DNA of 14,245 nt. It comes from an uncultured Ignavibacteriota bacterium. Lineage in GTDB: Bacteria > Bacteroidota > Ignavibacteria > Tepidaquicellales > Tepidaquicellaceae. The stretch spans positions 1 to 14,245 of the forward strand of contig CALKAJ010000082.1 of assembly GCA_937983305.1 (NCBI GenBank), written 5' to 3'. The notes below the pieces were generated by a model. It did no database searches. It had not been told where the DNA came from and was given only the letters and a program-made list of their open reading frames with translations. Of the stretch, positions 7,559-14,245 are shown one piece after another. How positions within the stretch are numbered: the stretch's first letter is position 1; each line of letters starts with the position of its first letter. Both the position numbers and the translations under genes were made by a program.

Positions 7559-9118
7559 TTATTTTGATTCAAGGTTTATAATTGGTAAAATCATTTCCTC
7601 TGTAGAAATACCGCCATGCTGGAAAGTATCGTTATATTTCGAAAGATACTGATGATAATCAGTGGGATAAACGAAATAAAAATCTTCTTTTGCAATAATA
7701 TAATTTACAATTCCATTTCTGACGGGGAATTTATAGTCAAGAGGATTTCTTATGAATAGAGCATTTCTTGCATCTGCTTTTACATTTTTTCCGTATTTGT
7801 AACGGAGGTTAGGAGCGGATTCTCTGTCGCCGTGAACTTTGACTCCGTGCAGGCAGCGAATACTGCCATGGTCTGTTGTTATGACAATTCTAATATTAGG
7901 TTTACCGGCAAGATGTCTAAGCATTCCAAAGAAACTTGAATGTTCAAACCAGGAAGAAGTAAGAGAGCGATAAGCGGAATCATCAGGGGCAATTTCTTTA
8001 AGTATGGCATTATCGCTTCTTGAATGTGCTATCATATCAACAAAATTAATAACAATTGCATTAAGCTGGCTTTCGGAGAATGATATAATTTTATTTTCAA
8101 TTCCGCGTGAAAAATCGGAATCCATAATCTTGGTGTATCTGATTTCATTTCTCAGTTTGATTCGTTTCCGCTCAAGGAGTTTTATCAGAAATTCCTTCTC
8201 GTAATTATTTTTTGAGTTTTCGTCATCGTTTCCTCTCCAAAGTTCCGGATAATGCTTTTCAATTTCGCTCGGGAAAAGACCTGCAAAAATTGCGTTACGG
8301 CAATAGGGAGTGGCAGTAGGAAGAATCGAATAATAGTACTCTTTGGAAATTTTAAAGAATCCGGAAAGGAATTTTTCCATAAGAAGCCATTGGTCAAGCC
8401 GCATGCAGTCAACAATGAAAAAATAGGTTGATTTGAAGTCATTAATATTCGGAATGATATAACGTTCAACTATTTCGTTTGAAAGAACGGGACGTTCAGT
8501 TTTGTTATTAACCCAGTCAATGTAATTTTTCTCAACATATTTTGAGAACTCAACATTGACCTCTCTTCTTTGATCGGTGGCTGTTTGCTTTAAGCCAAGT
8601 TCGGGATGTTCGTCGAGTTCCATTTCCCAGTTTGTGAGTTTAATATGCAGGTCAATCCATTCTTTCCAGCCGGGGTTATTCATCAGTTCAACAGAAATTC
8701 TGTTAAACTCCTGAATGTAATCTCTTGAAACCACATTGCCTTTGATTTTTTGTCCCTGTATAATCTTTTTGCAAACAAGCAATACCTGATTTGGGTTAAC
8801 GGGTTTAATAAGGTAGTCGGTAATTTTCTTTCCGATTGCTTCTTCCATCAGTGATTCTGTCTCATTCTTGGTAACCATAACAATCGGGAGATTTGGTTTG
8901 GTTTCTTTAATTTCGAGGAGTGTTTGCAGTCCGCCCATTCCCGGCATCATTTCGTCGAGGAAAACAAGGTCGAATTCATTTTCACCTATTAGTCTGACAG
9001 CATCTTCGCCGTTTGTTGATTCAACTACATCGTAACCTTTTTGCCTCAGGAAGATAATGTTAGATTTCAGCAGTTCTATCTCATCATCAACCCAAAGGAT
9101 TTTATTGTTTGTTTCCAT
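7559..9118 (-). CDS. porX: PorX-type T9SS response regulator with PglZ/alkaline-phosphatase-fold domain
   Basis: PorX is the two-component regulator that controls type IX secretion in Bacteroidota. The 519-residue product is full length for the family. An N-terminal receiver domain (1-120) has the acidic pair Asp11 and Asp12, phospho-acceptor Asp55 (FLDEMMPG), Thr83 and Lys105 (LIKPVNP). A helical linker (about 130-225) leads to a PglZ domain of alkaline-phosphatase fold. Probable metal and catalytic residues are Asp237 (VDCMRLDQ), the threonines of LPTATPYCRN (266-275), Asp361 and His365 (VDMIAHSR), Asp416 and His417 (TTDHG) and His501 (FQHGGIS). All expected ligands look intact. From the literature on the family, the C-terminal domain is a zinc-dependent phosphodiesterase acting on oligonucleotides. 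No signal peptide is seen, so it is cytoplasmic. A T9SS-sorted protein is encoded about 1.6 kb away. Its PorY kinase partner is not identifiable here. Confidence 0.93.
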   Translation of the reverse strand: METNNKILWVDDEIELLKSNIIFLRQKGYDVVESTNGEDAVRLIGENEFDLVFLDEMMPGMGGLQTLLEIKETKPNLPIVMVTKNETESLMEEAIGKKITDYLIKPVNPNQVLLVCKKIIQGQKIKGNVVSRDYIQEFNRISVELMNNPGWKEWIDLHIKLTNWEMELDEHPELGLKQTATDQRREVNVEFSKYVEKNYIDWVNNKTERPVLSNEIVERYIIPNINDFKSTYFFIVDCMRLDQWLLMEKFLSGFFKISKEYYYSILPTATPYCRNAIFAGLFPSEIEKHYPELWRGNDDENSKNNYEKEFLIKLLERKRIKLRNEIRYTKIMDSDFSRGIENKIISFSESQLNAIVINFVDMIAHSRSDNAILKEIAPDDSAYRSLTSSWFEHSSFFGMLRHLAGKPNIRIVITTDHGSIRCLHGVKVHGDRESAPNLRYKYGKNVKADARNALFIRNPLDYKFPVRNGIVNYIIAKEDFYFVYPTDYHQYLSKYNDTFQHGGISTEEMILPIINLESK

Positions 9119-9169
9119 TGTTCGAATTTTAAAGTTTCAAAGGTGTAAACAAAAGTTTTCCGGATAAAA

Positions 9170-10591
9170 TTATTTTTTAATTAATAAACAAACATTTTCA
9201 ATATGATGGGTTTGCGGGAACATATCAACGGGTTGGATTTTTTCAATTGAATAATTACCCGAGGAGCAAATTGCCGCAATATCCCTTGCTTGTGTTACCG
9301 GGTTACAACTAATATACACAATTTTTTTGAATGAAGTTTCGGATAAAATTTTGCATATATCAGGATGAAGTCCGGAGCGGGGAGGGTCTAAAATAATTTT
9401 AGTAGCCGCAAGATTAATATCCCCTGATGAGTTTTCATTTTTGATATAATCTTTTATGTCTGAAAGTATAAATTCGGCATTTTCGATATTGTTAATCTGT
9501 GCATTTTCTTTCGCATTGTTTATTGCATCTTCAACGAGTTCAACACCGATAACTTTTTTAACTTTATCTGCAATAAAAAGTGAAATAGAGCCTGTTCCGC
9601 AATATAAATCAAACACAATATCATCCTTATCCGGTTCAAGGAATTCCATTCCGACAGAATAGAGTTTTCCTGCCTGAAGTGTATTGGTCTGGAAGAAAGA
9701 ATTTGGTGAAATTTTAAAGCTTAAATCGCGAATATGATTGTTAAGTTTTTCTATAATAAATCCTGAGCCGAAAATAATTTTCGAATCTTCTCCGACTGCA
9801 ACCTGTGCTTTTCTTGTTGAGAATGAATTAATGAAGGTTGTAACCTGAGGAATGTTGGTTTTAATAAGGTTTGCATATTCGCCGATTAACTGCTCATCAT
9901 AATCATAAGTAACGAGGTTGAGCATAATATCGTCAGTGTTTTTGCTTTGCCTTATGATGAGAAATCTCAGGAAGCCGGAATGTGTTTTCGTCGAATAAAT
10001 TGAAATCCCTTTTGGTTTAAAGAAATCACGGGTAAGGTTTAGTATGTCGTTTGAAACCGGTGATTGCAGAAAACACTTTTCAACATCAAGAACTTTTGTA
10101 AAAAACCTCGGGACGTGCAATCCAAGTGCAAAATCAGTTAAGGGCTTTTGTTCAGGCCGCACGTCATACCATTTATCGTCAGAGAAAGAGAACTCCATTT
10201 TATTCCGATAATTATATGAATCATCGGAACCAATAACGGCAGGTATTTCGGGGATATTGAATCCGCCGATTCTTTCAAAGGCATCAACTACAACTTTATG
10301 TTTATAATCAAGTTGGTTTTGGTAAGGCAGATATTGAATCTTGCATCCGCCGCAAGTGCCGAAATGTTTGCAGGGAGGTTCAATTCTTGTTTCGGATTTT
10401 TCGATTAATTCGATTAGCTTTGCCTCCGCATAGCCGGATTTTTTTTTGGTAATCTCAACTATTGCCTTATCTCCGGGTATAAGTTTTTCAATGAAGATAA
10501 CCAAACCCTCATCAGTTTTATAAATACCTTTTCCTTCTGTGCTGATACCGGAAATTGCAGCCGAAATTTGAGTTCCTTTTTTGATGTTCAT
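9170..10591 (-). CDS. rlmD: TrmA/RlmD-family 23S rRNA (uracil-C5)-methyltransferase
   Basis: This SAM-dependent enzyme makes 5-methyluridine in RNA, most likely U1939 of 23S rRNA. With the ATG at 10591 it has 473 residues. An N-terminal TRAM domain (about 3-65) precedes an iron-sulfur cluster site with Cys74, Cys80, Cys83 (PPCKHFGTCGGC) and Cys173 (DVEKCF). The Rossmann domain has the SAM loop VFDLYCGTGSISLF (326-339), ILDPPRSGLHPD (400-411) and catalytic Cys429 in VYISCNP, with general-base Glu465 in HHIENV. The frame is open to a TTG at 10609, but that TTG is part of a promoter-like TACCTTTG, so the ATG is preferred. It heads the minus-strand block, 51 bases before porX. TRAM plus cluster favours RlmD, but members of this family can modify other sites, so the exact uridine is inferred. 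Confidence 0.9.
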   Translation of the reverse strand: MNIKKGTQISAAISGISTEGKGIYKTDEGLVIFIEKLIPGDKAIVEITKKKSGYAEAKLIELIEKSETRIEPPCKHFGTCGGCKIQYLPYQNQLDYKHKVVVDAFERIGGFNIPEIPAVIGSDDSYNYRNKMEFSFSDDKWYDVRPEQKPLTDFALGLHVPRFFTKVLDVEKCFLQSPVSNDILNLTRDFFKPKGISIYSTKTHSGFLRFLIIRQSKNTDDIMLNLVTYDYDEQLIGEYANLIKTNIPQVTTFINSFSTRKAQVAVGEDSKIIFGSGFIIEKLNNHIRDLSFKISPNSFFQTNTLQAGKLYSVGMEFLEPDKDDIVFDLYCGTGSISLFIADKVKKVIGVELVEDAINNAKENAQINNIENAEFILSDIKDYIKNENSSGDINLAATKIILDPPRSGLHPDICKILSETSFKKIVYISCNPVTQARDIAAICSSGNYSIEKIQPVDMFPQTHHIENVCLLIKK

Positions 10592-10606
10592 ACCGTAAAA
10601 ATACAA

Positions 10607-10614
10607 CAAAGGTA
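10607..10614 (-). promoter_or_regulatory. candidate Bacteroidota-type -7 element for the rlmD-porX-tsaE block
   Basis: The minus strand reads TACCTTTG, a full match to TAnnTTTG. Transcription would start about ten bases before the ATG at 10591, giving a very short leader. No TTG is seen at the usual -33 distance, where the sequence is almost pure A and T. The element overlaps the edge of a perfect inverted repeat (10613-10637). Confidence 0.45.
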
Positions 10615-10637
10615 ATTAAAAAAACAGTTTTTAATTA
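10613..10637. repeat. perfect 10-bp inverted repeat in the divergent promoter region
   Basis: The arms TAATTAAAAA (10613-10622) and TTTTTAATTA (10628-10637) are exact reverse complements separated by AACAG. The repeat sits between two divergent genes, so it is not placed as a terminator for either. It overlaps the TACCTTTG element of the minus-strand block and spans the spacer where a regulator could act. The stem is all A and T, so a chance origin in AT-rich DNA is possible. Confidence 0.5.
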
Positions 10638-10736
10638 AAAAATATGTAGAGTGTGAAATACCGGTGAAATTATTTAGTTTTATGAATTAAATTGAATTAT
10701 TTTCAGCAAGAATTGGTTTATTATTGTAATCAAAAG

Positions 10737-10743
10737 AAAGGAG
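10737..10743 (+). promoter_or_regulatory. strong Shine-Dalgarno deciding the start of the T9SS cargo gene
   Basis: AAAGGAG lies five bases before the ATG at 10749. It is the best ribosome binding site in the window and stands out because most other genes here have none. It rules out the more upstream TTG at 10692 as the start and suggests high translation of this secreted protein. Confidence 0.85.
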
Positions 10744-10748
10744 TCGAA

Positions 10749-11558
10749 ATGACTAAATCACTTACTAAAGTAATTTCTGCAATAGCAGTTATATTGCTTA
10801 TAACTGTGACCTCCGTTATGCTTTATGCATTTTCAGGCGGCATTACGGGAGTTACAAAAAAAGGTTCTTCGCCGGGATGTACCTGCCACGGACCTTCCCC
10901 TACAGCTACTACACAAGTCAGCTTTATAGGACCTGATACTGTTATCGCAGGTCAAACCGTACAATATACAATTGTAGTTGCAAATTCAACTCAATCAGCC
11001 GCAGGTGTTGATATTGCTGTGGAAAGAGGAACTCTTGCCGCCGCAAATTCATCGCTTCGTTTGGAATCAGGCGAACTTACACACAATTCACCAATCGGGT
11101 TTACATCAGGAAGTGCTTCAATACTTTTTAACTACACAGCACCTTCCACCACCGGACTTGATACAATCTACGCAAATGGAAACGCAGTGAATCTCAGCGG
11201 AACTTCTTCAGGCGATATCTGGAACTTTGCGTCGAACAAAAAAATTGTTGTAAAAAGTGCTTCTTCAATTAAAGAAATCAGCAACAAAATTCCCGAAGGT
11301 TTTGAACTTAAACAAAATTTCCCGAATCCATTTAACCCATCAACAAAAATCAGATTTGCTTTACCTGCAAATTCAGATGTTGTTTTAACCGTTATGGATA
11401 TCACGGGAAGAGTTGTTGCGGAACTTCACAATGGTGCTTTGAAAGCCGGCAGCTATGAATACGATTTAAATGCAACGAATTTAGCAAGCGGAATTTATTT
11501 CTACAAACTCTCAACGGAAAATTTCAGCGAAGTAAAAAAGATGTCTTTAATAAAATAA
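10749..11558 (+). CDS. secreted choice-of-anchor-V-like protein with T9SS type A sorting domain
   Basis: The 269-residue product has a signal peptide (about 1-28, with a hydrophobic core around AIAVILLITVTSVMLYA). A small beta-rich domain follows (about 29-170). Its SGGITGVTKKGSSPGCTCHG, ELTHNSP (109-115) and YANGNAVNLSGTSSGD resemble the choice-of-anchor V/reelin-like family as I know it. That family usually has CxxCH, whereas here the motif is CTCH (44-47). The C-terminal T9SS sorting domain (about 183-269) starts with FELKQNFPNPFNPSTKIRF, runs through VMDITGRVVAEL and ends SGIYFYKLSTENFSEVKKMSLIK in pieces typical of the family. It should cross the inner membrane by Sec and the outer membrane by T9SS, then be released or anchored at the surface. 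The molecular function of the N-terminal domain is unknown. It is a single-gene transcription unit with its own terminator. Confidence 0.9.
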   Translation: MTKSLTKVISAIAVILLITVTSVMLYAFSGGITGVTKKGSSPGCTCHGPSPTATTQVSFIGPDTVIAGQTVQYTIVVANSTQSAAGVDIAVERGTLAAANSSLRLESGELTHNSPIGFTSGSASILFNYTAPSTTGLDTIYANGNAVNLSGTSSGDIWNFASNKKIVVKSASSIKEISNKIPEGFELKQNFPNPFNPSTKIRFALPANSDVVLTVMDITGRVVAELHNGALKAGSYEYDLNATNLASGIYFYKLSTENFSEVKKMSLIK

Positions 11559-11580
11559 GAGCTTACAAAATTTTCAAATC

Positions 11581-11616
11581 AACGGTTGTCTTTTCAAAAA
11601 GGACAGCCGTTTTTTA
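11581..11616 (+). terminator. rho-independent terminator after the T9SS cargo gene
   Basis: AACGGTTGTC (11581-11590) pairs with GACAGCCGTT (11602-11611), ten pairs including one G-U. The stem is extended by TTT/AAA pairs over a small loop and followed by a run of six T. It lies 23 bases after the stop codon, so it ends the single-gene transcript and separates it from kdsD. Confidence 0.88.
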
Positions 11617-11669
11617 TTTCCCGAATCAAAATAATTTTCTTTTGTCTTCTTTTCTTTTATAAATTCTTG

Positions 11670-11677
11670 TAATTTTG
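11670..11677 (+). promoter_or_regulatory. candidate Bacteroidota-type -7 element for kdsD-lptC-lptA
   Basis: TAATTTTG followed by CA matches TAnnTTTG fully and sits 16 bases before the kdsD ATG, just after the upstream terminator. The nearest TTG to the left (11642-11644) is 25 bases away, a little far for a -33 box. The transcript would have a leader of only about ten bases, in line with the absence of a Shine-Dalgarno before kdsD. Confidence 0.5.
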
Positions 11678-11693
11678 CATAACAAAAATTTTT

Positions 11694-12668
11694 ATGGATA
11701 AAAACATCAGATACGGTAAAGAAGCCGTAGCAAAAGAAAGGCGTTCAATTCAGATTCTTGAAAAGAAATTTTCGGAGAAAGAATTTGCACGAACATTTTC
11801 TGCCGCAGTAAATGAGATTTTCAAATGCAAAGGAAAAGTAATTGTAACAGGTCTCGGAAAATCCGGCATCATCGCACAGAAAATTTCCGCAACGCTTAAT
11901 TCCACCGGAACATATTCAATGTTTCTCCACACTGCCGATAGCATTCACGGCGATTTGGGCACAATAAGGAAAGAAGATATTGTTATGATAATTTCCAAAA
12001 GCGGTGATACACCTGAGATTCTGAAAATTATTCCTTTCTTCAAAAGATATGGCGTAAAAACAATTTTAATAACCGGTGATAAAGATTCCACGATAGCACA
12101 TTTCTGCGAATACATTCTCGATTGCGATGTTGAAGAAGCCTGCCCGCATAATCTCGCACCAACTTCTTCCTCAACCGTTGCACTTGTAACAGGCGATGCA
12201 ATTGCAATCGCATTGCTTCAGAAAAGAGGTTTCTCGAAAAAAGATTTTGCTTTGTTTCATCCCGGCGGAGCGCTTGGAAGAAAATTGCTGCTTAGAGTTG
12301 ATGATATTATGGTAAAAGGAAACGACCTCCCGATTGTAAATCTAAATACAAACCTGAAAGAAGTAATTTATCTCATCTCTTCAAAAAGACTCGGCTGCGC
12401 TATTGTTCTCAATAAAAAAAATATTGCAGGTATGGTAACCGATGGCGACCTTAGAAGACTTCTTGAAAAAAGAATGGATATTGAAAATCTGAAAGCAAAA
12501 GATGCGATGAGCGAAAATCCGAAAATGATTCCTTCGTCAAGTCTTGCCGTTAATGCATTGAACGTAATGGAAAAAAATAAAATCACTCAATTAATAATCA
12601 GCAACGACGGCAAAACCCCCGCCGGTATTATTCATATTCATACATTAGTTGAACTCGGTCTTAAATGA
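11694..12668 (+). CDS. kdsD: D-arabinose 5-phosphate isomerase (KdsD/KpsF family)
   Basis: KdsD converts ribulose 5-phosphate to arabinose 5-phosphate, the first committed precursor of Kdo in the LPS inner core, in the cytoplasm. The 324-residue protein has the usual architecture: a SIS sugar-isomerase domain (about 35-180) and two CBS domains (about 203-260 and 268-324). Active-site positions of the Escherichia coli enzyme are kept: Lys56 in GLGKSG, Glu108 in SGDTPEI, Glu148 in EEACPHNLAPTSS and His189 in HPGGALGRKLLLRV. The ATG is preceded by a T-rich leader and no Shine-Dalgarno. Its stop overlaps the lptC start by four bases (ATGA). The kdsD-lptC-lptA order matches the enterobacterial LPS cluster, here without kdsC between, which argues for KdsD and against the paralogue GutQ. 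Confidence 0.95.
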   Translation: MDKNIRYGKEAVAKERRSIQILEKKFSEKEFARTFSAAVNEIFKCKGKVIVTGLGKSGIIAQKISATLNSTGTYSMFLHTADSIHGDLGTIRKEDIVMIISKSGDTPEILKIIPFFKRYGVKTILITGDKDSTIAHFCEYILDCDVEEACPHNLAPTSSSTVALVTGDAIAIALLQKRGFSKKDFALFHPGGALGRKLLLRVDDIMVKGNDLPIVNLNTNLKEVIYLISSKRLGCAIVLNKKNIAGMVTDGDLRRLLEKRMDIENLKAKDAMSENPKMIPSSSLAVNALNVMEKNKITQLIISNDGKTPAGIIHIHTLVELGLK

Positions 12669-13189
12669 GGCTTTCATTTTTAATATTATTATTTCTTTCC
12701 GTATCCTTTTTTTCCTGCGATAATAAATTCCAACCGCCGGCAACCGGTGTAAAATCGGATAACATACCCGACCAGGAAAGCTGGAAAGCTGTTGTTACTT
12801 TTTCCGATTCCGGGAAAGTAAGAGCTGTGCTCAACGCCGGGCATATACAAATGTTTAACTTTAAAAAAATTACTTTGATAGATAGCGGTGCAGTTGTTGA
12901 TTTCTATAGAGACGGCGAAGTAGTTTCAACTCTTTCCGGAATGAGGGGAAAAATTCACGACGAAAGCAAAGACATTGAAATTTTCGACAGCGTTAAAGTT
13001 GTAAACAAAGAAGGCAGTATATTAAAAACATCCAAGTTATACTGGACTAATAAAACTCAGAGAGTATCATCAGATGCTTTTGTGAAAATAGTTACGCCGA
13101 AGGAAGAAATCGAAGGAATTGGTTTTGAATCCGACCAGAATCTTAAAAACTATAATATTTACAAAGTAACGGGCATCTTTTCAAAGTGA
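12665..13189 (+). CDS. lptC: LPS export periplasmic protein LptC, lipoprotein form
   Basis: LptC takes LPS from the LptB2FG transporter and passes it to the periplasmic LptA bridge. The 174-residue product starts with a lipoprotein-type signal: a hydrophobic stretch (3-15) followed by FFSC, with Cys18 as the probable lipidated residue and Asp at position +2. The mature part is a beta-rich LptC domain. It has the recurring LKTSKLYWTNKTQRVSSDAF (120-139) and GIGFESDQNLKNYNIYKVTG (151-170), which match the family. Escherichia coli LptC uses a transmembrane anchor, whereas the lipid anchor here is the form seen in Bacteroidota. It overlaps kdsD by four bases at the start and the following OstA-like gene by four bases at the end (GTGA), so the three are likely translationally coupled. 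Confidence 0.9.
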   Translation: MRLSFLILLFLSVSFFSCDNKFQPPATGVKSDNIPDQESWKAVVTFSDSGKVRAVLNAGHIQMFNFKKITLIDSGAVVDFYRDGEVVSTLSGMRGKIHDESKDIEIFDSVKVVNKEGSILKTSKLYWTNKTQRVSSDAFVKIVTPKEEIEGIGFESDQNLKNYNIYKVTGIFSK

Positions 13190-14166
13190 ATAAATTTATT
13201 TCAATATTACTGCTTCTTCTGCTTGCAAGTATTGCCGCTTATTCTCAGGAAAAAGTTGAACTGAAAAAAGCAGATAAACTTACGGGCAAAACGGAAAACG
13301 GCGAAACCATAAGAGAGGTAACAGGCAACGTCCATTTCGTTCAGGGAAATATTAATGTTTATTGTAATACAGCAATTCAATATGTTGAAGCAAACAGAGT
13401 TGAACTTATCGGAAACGTAAGAATATTTCAGGATACATTATCGCTTTTTACGGACAAAGGAGTTTATTTTGGAAACGACCAGAAAGCCGTTTGCAACAGC
13501 GGAATAACTCTTAAAGACCCTAATGCAACTTTGAGAGCAAACAAAGGTATTTATACCTTTTCCGATACAAAAGCTTTTTTTACCGGAGATGTTATTATTG
13601 TAAACCCAACTTACAGAATAACTTCCGATGAACTTACATATTTCAGAAATACTGAAGATTCATATTCAAAGGGTAATGTTGTAGTTACTACTGATTCTAT
13701 GCTTATCAAAGCAGGCGTGCTGAATTATCTGAGAAGGCAGGGAATAACTTTTGCTTATGAAAATGCATCCGTATTAAAAGATTCTGTTTTGATTTCAGCC
13801 GATACCTTGAGAGATTTCTCATTTGAAAGAAAATCAATTGCTTCGGGGAATGTAATACTAAACGATTTGCGGAGCAAAGGAATTGTTAAAGGAGATTACC
13901 TTGAGAACTATTCCGAAAAAAAATATGCATTCGTAAAAGGCAACTCTCAACTTATAAAGCCCGAAGAAAACAGCAAAGATACTTTATTTGTTTACAGCGA
14001 TGTTCTTGAATCTTTCCGCGAAGAACCCGAATACTATATCGCCACAGACAGCGTCAGCATCATAAAAGGGGAGTTCCTTTCAAAATCGGGAACAGCAAAA
14101 TTTTCAAAAGGAGCAAAAGACAGTCTCGATGTTTTTGCACTTTCAAAAAAGCCCGTTGTCTGGCAA
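13186..14166 (+). CDS. lptA: OstA/LptA-like LPS transport protein, 3' end cut by the contig edge
   Basis: This gene is open to the contig end with no stop, giving at least 327 genomic residues. It starts with GTG at 13186, overlapping the lptC stop (GTGA). A signal peptide follows (1-20, a leucine run ending AAYS before Gln-Glu), so the protein is periplasmic or outer-membrane bound. The mature part carries repeated OstA-type strands of the form GN/DV: TGNVHF (46), IGNVRI (75), TGDVII (133), KGNVVV (162) and SGNVIL (220). Such repeats build the beta-jellyroll bridge that carries LPS from LptC to LptD. It is already longer than ordinary LptA (about 180 residues), so it is a multi-repeat OstA-like protein. 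An LptD-type end cannot be excluded. Translation past Gln327 reads adapter (RSEEHTSDLQS) and must be discarded. Confidence 0.88.
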
Positions 14167-14245
14167 AGATCGGAAGAGCACACGTCTGACCTCCAGTCAC
14201 GAATCACCACATCGGATGCCGTCTTCTGCTTGAAAAAAAAAAAAA
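14167..14245 (+). other. Illumina indexed 3' adapter plus poly-A (not genomic)
   Basis: AGATCGGAAGAGC at 14167-14179 opens a near-exact TruSeq index adapter, with one mismatch near 14190. Positions 14201-14208 occupy the index site. Positions 14209-14232 are the P7 end with three mismatches but an exact CCGTCTTCTGCTTG ending. Thirteen A bases follow (14233-14245), as when sequencing runs past the end of a library fragment. No genomic meaning should be drawn from this part. Confidence 0.98.

Noticed and set aside
10592..10609. TTG start of the rlmD-like gene at 10609
   Set aside because: The TTG is part of a TACCTTTG promoter-like element and the extra six residues add nothing to the TRAM domain. 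The ATG at 10591 is a better start.
10719..10726. TATTATTG as a promoter element for the T9SS cargo gene
   Set aside because: It has one mismatch to TAnnTTTG and its only TTG partner is 24 bases away, so in AT-rich sequence it is no better than chance.
10692..10748. In-frame TTG extension of the T9SS cargo protein adding 19 residues
   Set aside because: The ATG at 10749 has a near-perfect Shine-Dalgarno and leaves a normal signal peptide, whereas the extension would place polar residues before it and has no ribosome binding site.
49..14166. An undescribed multi-gene system, mobile element, CRISPR array or defence island
   Set aside because: Every gene of substantial size belongs to a recognisable housekeeping, T9SS or LPS family. 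I saw no direct repeat array, transposase, integrase, tRNA or toxin-antitoxin pair.

Overview
The window is an assembled short-read contig, not a clean genomic slice. Bases 1-48 match the end of the Illumina P5/universal adapter. Bases 14167-14245 match the indexed 3' adapter followed by a poly-A tail. The genomic part is therefore about 49-14166, and the genes at both edges are cut by the contig ends and carry adapter-encoded tails when translated.

The source looks like an AT-rich Gram-negative bacterium of the Bacteroidota/Chlorobi/Ignavibacteria group, with Ignavibacteria-like as my best guess. The evidence is a type IX secretion (T9SS) C-terminal sorting domain with the NFPNPFNPSTKI signature, a PorX-type response regulator, matches to the TAnnTTTG promoter element of that group, few Shine-Dalgarno sequences, and LPS transport and Kdo genes. 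This is inferred from sequence patterns and not from a phylogeny.

Minus-strand block (about 10591 down to 49): eleven co-directional, tightly packed genes. In order of transcription they are a TrmA/RlmD-family rRNA uracil methyltransferase, porX, tsaE, tsaB, accD, panC, panD, a single-domain GlmU-like uridylyltransferase, a GlmM-like phosphohexomutase, hutI, and a PAS histidine kinase cut by the contig end. They serve T9SS control, tRNA t6A37 synthesis, fatty-acid initiation, pantothenate/CoA synthesis, UDP-GlcNAc supply and histidine breakdown. Gaps run from a 1-base overlap to about 51 bases. A second promoter candidate lies before panC.

Divergent gap (10592-10748): a perfect 10-bp inverted repeat overlaps a promoter-like element facing the methyltransferase gene.

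Plus-strand part (10749 to 14166): a secreted T9SS cargo protein with a choice-of-anchor-V-like domain has its own strong ribosome binding site and a rho-independent terminator. After it comes an overlapping kdsD-lptC-lptA/ostA cluster for Kdo supply and LPS transport. The last gene is open at the contig end.

I found no CRISPR array, tRNA, rRNA, insertion sequence, prophage or defence island, and no gene set that looks like an undescribed system. No gene-free stretch exceeds 300 bases. The most notable points are the adapter chimaeras, the porX-tsaE-tsaB arrangement beside a T9SS cargo gene, the one-domain GlmU-like enzyme, the lipoprotein form of LptC, and the palindrome at the divergent promoter.
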